From Hericium rajendrae (Eukaryota > Basidiomycota > Agaricomycetes > Russulales > Hericiaceae): 64,000 nucleotides of DNA. The stretch covers positions 3,162,001 to 3,226,000 of the forward strand of contig CM065878.1 in assembly GCA_033439255.1 (NCBI GenBank). Direction: 5' to 3'. The notes beneath the pieces were generated by a model. It was not told the DNA's origin. It was given only the letters and a program-made list of their open reading frames with translations, and ran no database searches. The stretch's first letter is position 1, and each line of letters starts with the position of its first letter. Positions 56,491 to 64,000 of the stretch are shown here, in pieces. A program made the position numbers and the translations under genes.

Positions 56491-59019
56491 ATGTTGTCTC
56501 GTTCCCTTCGCGCCTCGCGCTTGGCGTCAAGACGCATCGTGCCCGCGGCGCGCAGCACTCCGTGGTTGCGAACGTTTGCGACCCCAACTGACAACCACAA
56601 GCCCGAGAACAAGTCGGAGAAGTCGGATGACAAGCATGTGGATGACAAAGGCAAGGCGAAGGAGGATGCGGCCAGCAAAGAGGACTCCCAGAAGTCCGAC
56701 TTGAGTGGATTGGAGGGCTTTTTTCAGCGATATCACCAGCAGCAAAAACAGTCCCAGCCGAATCAGAAGGAGGACGGTGACAAACAGCAGAAGCCCCCGC
56801 CTGGCGGTAACAACAACCCCAATGGCTTGACCACGAATCAGCTCGCAATGCTGGCCACTGCAGCTGCTCTCTTCTATGCCTTGTCATCCAGCAGCACCTC
56901 GAGCTCCCGCGAAATCACCTGGCAGGAGTTCCGCAGCGCCTTCCTCGAGAAGGGTCTCGTGGATAGGCTCATCGTGGTCAACAGACAGAAGGTCCGCGTC
57001 AAGCTTCACTCCAACGCGACTGGGCAGATGTACCCCGCATCATCCCTGACGAGTGGCGATTACTACTTCTCCATCGGCAGCGTAGAGGCTTTCGAGCGCA
57101 AGCTTGACGAGGCCCAGGAGCAGCTCGGCATTCCTCCCGGCGAGCGGATACCTGTCGCGTATCATGACGAGATCTCTGCCGTCGGCGCCCTCATGAACTT
57201 CGCGCCTACCATTCTGTTCGCGGGTCTGCTCCTTTACATGTCTCGTCGTGCCAGCGGTGGGGGAGGTGGCGGTCCCGGTGGGATTTTCAGCATTGGCAAG
57301 AGCAAAGCCAAGCTATTCAACAAGGACACTGACGTCAAGGTCAAGTTCAAAGACGTTGCGGGATGGACGAGGCAAAGGAGGAGATCATGGAGTTTGTCAA
57401 GTTCCTCAAGGAGCCTGCCAAGTACGAGAAACTCGGTGCGAAAATCCCTCGCGGCGCCATCCTCTCAGGTCCTCCTGGTACCGGTAAAACGCTGCTAGCG
57501 AAGGCCACAGCTGGCGAGGCCAACGTCCCCTTCCTTTCTGTCTCCGGTTCCGAGTTCGTCGAGATGTTCGTCGGTGTCGGATCCTCGCGCGTCCGCGATC
57601 TTTTCGCGTCGGCCAAGAAGCATGCCCCTTGCATCATCTTCATTGACGAAATCGATGCCATCGGAAAGGCACGTGGCAAGGGAAACAGCATGGGTGGCAA
57701 CGACGAGCGGGAGTCGACGCTCAACCAGCTTCTTGTTGAGATGGATGGCTTCGGCACCCAGGAGCATGTCGTCGTCCTTGCGGGTACCAACAGGCCGGAC
57801 GTTCTCGACAGCGCCCTGATGCGCCCGGGTCGTTTCGATCGTCATATCACCATTGATCGCCCCGACGTCCTCGGACGCAAGGGCATCTTCAAGGTTCATC
57901 TCCGCCCGCTTCGTCTTGACGAAAAGCTACCCGACCTCGAGTCGTTCGCGCACAAGCTTGCGGTACTCACCCCAGGTTTCTCCGGTGCCGACATTGCAAA
58001 CGTTTGCAACGAGGCTGCGCTGCATGCCGCACGTCATGGCGGGGAGGTTGTGGAGGAGCGCGACTTCGAGAGCGCTATTGAGCGTGTGATCGCTGGCCTG
58101 GAGCGGAAGTCCAGGGTGCTCAGCCCTGAGGAGAAGAAGACGGTTGCGTACCACGAAGCTGGACACGCGATCTGTGGTTGGTTCCTCGAGCATGCCGATC
58201 CTCTGCTCAAGGTTAGCATTATTCCGCGAGGCGTTGGTGCTTTGGGATACGCTCAGGTAAATGCTATTTCCGCTATGATACTTATCCCTCTGACTGACGG
58301 CCTTTTTCTCCACAGTACCTTCCACCCGACCGCTACTTGTTGTCAACGCCGCAAATGGTCGACCGTATCTGCATGACCCTTGGTGGACGCGTTTCTGAGG
58401 AGATCTTCTTCGGCACCGGGAACATCACCACCGGCGCTCAGGACGATCTGCAGAAGATCACTCGCATGGCGTTTGAGGCATGCGCGAACTACGGCATGAA
58501 CTACAACATCGGGCCAGTGAGCTATGGCGGACGCGAGGGCGCGCGGGAGAGCTGGCAGAAGCCGTTCAGCGAGAAGACCGCGGAAATGTTGGATTCCGAA
58601 GTGCGGAAGATGATCACGTATGTGTAGTTCTTTTTTGATGGCAGGACATTGCGACTCACATTTATTCCTACAGGGACGCGCACCAGCGAACAACTGAGCT
58701 TCTGACAAAGCACCGCGAGAATGTGGAGAAGGTTGCCAAACTCCTGCTTGAGAAGGAGGTGATTACTCGGTACGCATTATCCACTCCCAGTTGTGTATAT
58801 CGCTCATGTTTTGTCCCCAGTGAGGACATGATCGACCTCCTTGGTAAGCGCCCCTTCGTCAACCGTGGAGACGACATGGACAAGTGGCTGGACAAGCATC
58901 GTGGTGGCGAGAGCAGCGCACCTCCGCCGCTCGAAGAGCCGTCATCAGATGCTGGCCCGTCGCCCACGCCCACGCCAGGCGTTGCATCGACACGGATAGA
59001 CGACAAGACGTTGCTGTAG
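56491..59019 (+). CDS. AFG3: Mitochondrial inner-membrane m-AAA protease AFG3; one frame break
   Basis: ATP-dependent zinc metalloprotease that degrades and processes inner-membrane proteins, facing the matrix. The start [15 protein letters not shown] is a clear presequence, followed by a Lys/Asp/Gln-rich segment, helix 1 ([14 protein letters not shown]), the intermembrane-space domain ([20 protein letters not shown]), helix 2 ([14 protein letters not shown]), [21 protein letters not shown] and then the AAA module: GPPGTGKT (Walker A), [11 protein letters not shown] (Walker B), [20 protein letters not shown] (sensor and Arg fingers). The zinc site is HEAGH (58150-58164), with SIIPRG and ALGYAQ following. 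It ends [17 protein letters not shown] and a Pro-rich tail. At 57360-57362 one extra G is needed to join VAG to [11 protein letters not shown]. Residues such as [12 protein letters not shown] and the C-terminus favour AFG3 over YTA12. Confidence 0.93.
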
Positions 59020-59212
59020 TCAGATATCTACTCATCTTGGGTTGCGAGTCAGGTTATGGACGGGACAGCGATACACATGTAATTTAATCACTTGACCACC
59101 ACTGCTCACGCGTACTCGATCAAATAATTTAAGCTTTCCTCTCCTTACATCTTTGACTCAGATACCCGCTCACAGCTACGAAACTTCCGTTGCCGGTAGG
59201 GAAGCCTATAAT

Positions 59213-61636
59213 CTACAGCACATATCGGAATCCACTCCACATGTCGCCTTTCTCCCGCCTTGCCGCCTCGATGCTCTCAAATCGCCCGTTCCGCTCGCCG
59301 TCCGCGTTCTTCTTGTCTTCGCCGAGGATCTCCTCATCGCGCTCGCCACGGTCCCGTGCGGCGTTCTCGCGGCGAAGCACGAAAATGTACAAGAGAGAGC
59401 AGAGCCAGCCAATGGCGATGTATGCGAGTATGATGCCGTGTCCGAGGCTGTACCATGGTTTGTCTTGCGAGCGATACTGGGTGCGTAGCCGTTCGGTCAT
59501 GCATTGCGTGGGATGAAGCCGCAGGGACTTACGACATTTGATGAGACTGCGCCGTTGAGGTTGCCGCTGCAGGTGGTCTCAGTATACATCATGGGAGTGC
59601 GCTGATGTTTACCCACAACCCGATGGCCATGCCAAACACTGCACTTCGCTTGTAGGATCCTTCAACATTGCTCGACACCCACGCCCTGTGCCAAATTGTC
59701 AGATATGGGCAGTGAGTACATGGAAAATAACTTCATACACGGAATTGGCTCAGCGAATGAAGAAATGTCAGCGGGAGATGCGCAGTTCTTCAAATTGCAA
59801 ACGTACGAATCGTTGGGTAAATGGCTCTACATTCGTGAGTACTCGTCAGTCACCGTCAGCTTTCCATATCGCGAAAGACTCACGAAGCCGCAAGGTATGT
59901 CGCAAAATAGGACAGTGCTGGTGACCTAGATGCGATAAGTATGACATAGGCTATCAGGCCGGTCCCGAACAGCACTCTGAGAACGCAAATGAGCATCCTC
60001 ATACTGCTGTTTAAGAAAGAAATCGCACGCACAAGTTGATATATCCTCTATTCCCGAGTCGGTCTCCCCAGACGCCGATTAAGCAGGTCATGATGCAAGC
60101 CCATGCGTAGACCGGGACAGACAAGAGATTGGAGGCGGTAGCTCCGTAACCGAGCTGAAGATATCATGACTCAAAGTCAGTCGACAGCTGAAAATCTCAC
60201 CCACTTGATTCAGGATCGTAGGCGTAAAGAGCGAAAAGGCGAATAATGGACCATCACTAGCCATTGTTCTGTGAATACGTGTTCACATTGAAATAGGACG
60301 GACTGACAATCCCATATAGATTCCCACTGCCAGTTAAAAGTAATTGAGAATTGTGAAAATAACGAAAAGTGCATGATGCTCACTTGCAATGTATGTCTTC
60401 CAATCCGTCAGAGCATCCCAGACATACTTCATCTTGAATTTCTCTCCACCCGCACTGAACTGCATATCGTCTTGGAGTCGACGAACAACAAATACGCCTA
60501 GAAATCACAGATATGAGCAATCGATTGACAGAATGATAGGATGTAAGCCACACGTTCAGGTTCGGTCAGGAACTTCGCAGTGTCAGGGAAGTCTTGTACA
60601 ATCCAGAACGATGCTACAGCAATGAGGACGGTAAATAGCCCTTCGAGGATGAATATCCAGGCCCATCCTGGCTTCCCGCCGACTCCGTCCATGTTGTGGA
60701 TGGCTGCAGCAAGTAATCCACCTGAGCAAATGTCAGTTGGAAAACGATGAACAGCAACGGAAAAGGTCTTACTGAATGCGCCCGCGACGGTGGCTGAAGA
60801 GAAGAAAGCTGCTACCCGCGTGCCCAACTCGGAGCGTTTGTACCAACTAAAATTGGTGTTCACGGTCAATACCAGTGACGGTGGATCCACTTATGGATAG
60901 AGCTAACCAGGTGATGTAAAAGACAATTCCGGGGTACAGGCCGGCTTCTGCCAGCCCCAGAACGAAACGAAGAGCTGAAGAGGTCCTGAGATTAATTCCT
61001 GTATTCACCTTGGTCAGAATTACGAACCGATAAGATCCCCATAATTGTGGGCAACACCATGAAGTGTCTATTCAACGTAGAAGATTCAGATTAAGAGTTG
61101 CAAGCAGTGAGTGAAACACATGAATTACTTACCATCGCGATTCCCCAGATAAGTACGATGAATGACAGCCATCGCGAAGGACGAAGAGATTTCAGGGCAA
61201 CGTTACTTGGTAGCTACAAGATGGCCATGAGAGCTAGGCTGATATATGCAGACCACAAGAGCTCAGCTCACCTCAAATAACGAGTAAGGAAAGAAGAAGA
61301 CAGTCAGGGCAATCAGGTACTGCCTGTCCGTTATATGCAAATCGGTCTCCATTTTATAAAGCTGCATTTCCCTATAAGTAAGCGTGACCATGGCACCGAA
61401 ATAGCATCCCAACATACGCGTGCATTCCCAATGCTACCTCGATCAAGGAAGTTCATCAAATAGAGTAGCGCCAACCAAGGTATTAACCTCAGGTCGATCT
61501 TCCACATCAGCTTGCGTTCATCCACCCCCGACGTGTCAACATCGGGACGATAGTTGCTGCCGGTGGGCGCTGGTATGTCCTCGATGTCGACGATGGATCC
61601 CTTCTTGCTCTTCGTATCGATCTCGATGGACATCAT
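59213..61636 (-). CDS. MFS anion:cation symporter, Dal5/allantoate-permease type
   Basis: Plasma-membrane uptake transporter of the ACS family (allantoate, vitamins, organic anions); substrate unknown. The start MMSIEIDTKSKKGS is followed by ERKLMWKIDLRLIPWLALLY and LMNFLDRGSIGNAR, the DxxLLP-to-NxxxLDRxxxGNA signature of the family. Then YLIALTVFFFPYSLFE, LKSLRPSRWLSFIVLIWGIA, RFVLGLAEAGLYPGIVFYI, WYKRSELGTRVAAFFSSA, GWAWIFILEGLFTVLIAV, DFPDTAKFLTEPER, LFAFSLFTPTILNQLGYGA, NLLSVPVYAWACI, ATCGIYPLIPNTIAWVSSN, GNLNGAVSSNVYR and GWLCSLLYIFVLRREN. The Arg/Glu-rich tail ends GFRYVL. About twelve introns. Faces AFG3 tail to tail. Confidence 0.91.
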
Positions 61637-63261
61637 TATGTGGCGTGGACACCGAAGATTCGCTCCAAACAGAAAGAAGCGAAGGGCTGGACGTGATCAA
61701 GGCCACTGAAGAAGCAGTCCGATTTTATACGTCCTATCGAAGAAGCCTATCATAGTCAGGTGGTCGGCAAGATAAGCAAAGGATCAAGTGTTTTGTGGAG
61801 ATTAGGAGCTGCGATTCTGGAAGCGCCCACTGACTGGAACAACAATAACAGCCCCACACCATGCCTGGAACAAAAGCAAGGTCTGTAATGAATCTTGTAT
61901 TCCGACATCTCGAGTGAAATGTATACCTGTCTGTCAGAACCTTATGCGCCCTCGGAAATTGAGGGTTTCGCCGCCTGCAGGAAGTGCATCCACCGGCCAC
62001 AACACTGCACGATGAGGACATCGATATTAAGCCACTTCAGGGGAAAAGGAGCTAAATGTCCATGCTGCATACATCGGCAATGGAAAGATGCTATCACGAG
62101 CGCTCCGACCTTGAAATTTCGTTATCGTCCGAAGGGGATTGCCCTGATTCTTCTGAATCAAAATCAAAATCATGCAATCTGCGCGGCGATAACATGTAAA
62201 AGTTAGTTGAGATTTGCTCATGCACGAGATCTAACGTATACCACCGCCGATCCAACCCTTTCTTCACCAACGTTTGAGCTTGCCATTTGCAAAGAGCAAG
62301 GTCTCATAAATCACCACAATATAACAAACCTATTGCCGTCATGTCGAACCAACTGGCGGCGAAGTACATACCAGTATACTATGACTTGGTCAAACATCCT
62401 GATCAAGCTAAGTCAGCGATGCGCGTCAAGGAATCGACATTCTCAACATTCCCCATACCTTTGCGTTGACAAACTATTCCATACTAGAATCCATAGTTGA
62501 TGCTCCATCGGCGCAAATGGGAGTCTTGAGATGAACACCGGAAGTGCGCAGATCGTCAGTTGACCCTCCATACCATGACATCTGCATGTTGCATACGCAT
62601 GGAAAGCCGAGACGCGGGCGGTTGATGAGCAAGGAAGACGGTCCAAGTACGTAAAAAGTACGCTGCCTGGTCGACTGTTCCACGCAATGATGTTATTATC
62701 GGCACGTCGATTGCCTACTGCACTGTGGCCAGACACAAGGTGCTGTGCCTTTAGCCATCAAGTTTGTGTCGAGATTTTAACTATAGTACCTTGTATACGT
62801 CAGATAGGAGCCTCACCATATGAAGCACCATGACCCACCTGCAATCACAACAACTTGGCAGCCCTCATTAAGCGAGCAGCGGTGTCGAGGATAGTGCGCT
62901 CATCTGTCAAAAATGAGCGCCACACTTCACAGATGTCGTATCGTCCTGACATATGGTAGTGTCTGAGTTATTCCTGCCCCATCATGAGCGGAAGTGAACG
63001 CGCGGGTAGGTATACTGTAGCGCTGAGGAGACAGAGGTAAACGCTCAAATGTCGATTGCTCGTGGAATTCTTCTTGTCGTTCTTGCTTTCGATACCTGGA
63101 AAACAAACGCTCTTCGCGGCAATGTATCAGTGCGCAGGACTTCGGGACTTGTACAGTTGCCTGAGCAACGGCATCGTAGTCACAGATGCTACAGATACGG
63201 TATAATTTCCGGCCGCGCGGTGGAAAAGCTACTATACACGCAGATATCGCATTGGATATCC
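61637..63261. other. 1.6 kb without a supported gene
   Basis: Only short, poorly coding frames. On the minus strand a few stretches look faintly protein-like (for example ADERTILDTAARLMRAA around 62860-62920) but no start, splice pattern or family could be assigned. It may hold the remains of a gene. Confidence 0.4.
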
Positions 63262-64000
63262 TTACGACGTCTTGATCTTCATATGTACAGACTTGGCCCT
63301 CGTCAACTGATCATAGCCTATGAAGAAACGATAGGATCCCTCAGAGAAGGTAGAAGTAAATGGAAGGACGCACCAAATTTGCTGAGGCTGATACCACGAC
63401 CACTGTTCTTCACCCCGTCCAAGCAAGCGCTGGATCCAGATAATCGCATCTAGACCAGGATCATCAGCCAAACGAATCAACTTGATCTAGGGAAGACTCG
63501 CCGATTGAGGAAGACAGTTCCTGTCTGCAGCTCGTCAACCATCTTGAGAAAAGCATCCTGAGATTCGGAGTTTTTCTCTGCATTCGTCCAGATGGATGCC
63601 GTTAAGCCGTATGGAGAGTCGTTCATCAGACGTATCGCTTCCTCGTCGGAGGACACCTAGTATATCTTGGTCAACAGAGAATCAAGAGTTGGAGGAGTCA
63701 CGGACCTTCTGTATGCCAACTACGGGACCAAATGTCTCCTCCTGTATTCCGAGGTCAACGGAGTTCTTTGTGAAAAGTGAAAACGCTACCATCATCACAT
63801 CCATCGCTGAATCAAGAGTCAAATCAGATGTGAACTGCAAACCAGATGGGATACACACTATGATTGACGTTGATGAGTACCTGTGGAGCGACATATGTCG
63901 TGCCAATGAGGTTTCCCCTATCTTGCATTTGAGGAGACAAAGACGTTCTCAAAGAAATGAACTTACGTTTCTGCCGTCTGGAACCTTTTCTCATCGATAA
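63262..64000 (-). CDS. Aldehyde dehydrogenase, C-terminal part (5' end outside window); one frame break
   Basis: NAD(P)-dependent oxidation of an aldehyde; substrate unknown. On the minus strand from the window edge: a block with TFGPVVGIQKV (the conserved E(I/T)FGPV motif), SSDEEAIRLMNDSPYGLTAS with IWTNAEKNSE, MVDELQTGTVFLN, then CDYLDPALAWTG, KNSGRGISLSKFG and, after an intron of about 57 bp, YDQLTRAKSVHMKIKTS ending at 63262. The catalytic Cys and the NAD-binding core would lie outside the window. At 63413-63416 an extra G in the GGGG run (minus strand) is needed to join AWTG to VKNSG; otherwise the frame stops at that point. Conservation on both sides argues for a base-call error. Confidence 0.85.

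Noticed and set aside
57360-57362. AFG3 as a frameshifted pseudogene
   Set aside because: All motifs on both sides, including HEAGH and Walker boxes, are intact, and other genes show the same homopolymer pattern, so a consensus error is more likely.
63049-63453. Plus-strand frame of 134 codons overlapping the aldehyde dehydrogenase
   Set aside because: It lies antisense to clearly conserved dehydrogenase exons and has no motif of its own.

Overview
The window is nuclear DNA from a filamentous basidiomycete, most likely an agaricomycete. Nearly every gene is broken by several introns of about 45-70 bp with GT..AG ends, intergenic spaces are short, and the proteins match fungal families (fungal-type CSL factor, Git3-like GPCR, Mrh4-like helicase, Mim2, Dal5-like permease, chromodomain-SET methyltransferase). 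The exact genus cannot be read from the sequence. All exon joins given here were made by eye from splice signals and conserved motifs.

Layout. 0-7.3 kb: proteasome subunit RPN2 (3' end cut by the window edge), divergent to COX13 (cytochrome oxidase subunit VIa), then a TPR protein and ribulose-phosphate 3-epimerase. 7.7-12.9 kb: a DXD glycosyltransferase and pyruvate kinase, both on the minus strand. 13.1-14.4 kb: a 1.28 kb near-perfect palindrome flanked by a 9-bp direct repeat, i.e. a foldback transposable element sitting about 190 bp upstream of the pyruvate kinase start. 15-21 kb: a CSL transcription factor, an unassigned acidic protein and a SWIM-RING protein. 21-28 kb: cis-prenyltransferase, a TMEM198-like membrane protein and a mitochondrial DEAD-box helicase. 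28-33 kb: a TDA3-like FAD oxidoreductase, an MFS sugar porter and the outer-membrane import factor Mim2. 33-41 kb: a large PPR protein, U-box cyclophilin PPIL2, ESCRT-III Vps20 and a 7-TM receptor. 41.8-49 kb: a PP2C phosphatase with a duplicated 3' end, a Clr4/SUV39 H3K9 methyltransferase and a gamma-glutamyltransferase. 49.8-64 kb: an MFS drug transporter, a 2.4 kb stretch without a clear gene, WRAP73/Wdr8, the m-AAA protease AFG3, a Dal5-type MFS permease and the C-terminal part of an aldehyde dehydrogenase.

The genes are mostly unrelated housekeeping functions: proteasome, mitochondrial biogenesis and quality control (COX13, Mrh4, Mim2, PPR, AFG3, probably PP2C), central carbon metabolism (RPE1, PYK), dolichol synthesis, endosomal sorting, chromatin and membrane transport. 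It is not a biosynthetic cluster. Five gene pairs are divergent with only 181-224 bp between start codons.

The two most notable observations are the foldback element, which carries a tRNA-like unit with A box, B box and T4 terminator in each arm, and a set of eight reading-frame breaks in otherwise well conserved genes. Seven of these eight are repaired by one extra base in a short homopolymer run, which points to systematic consensus error rather than gene decay.
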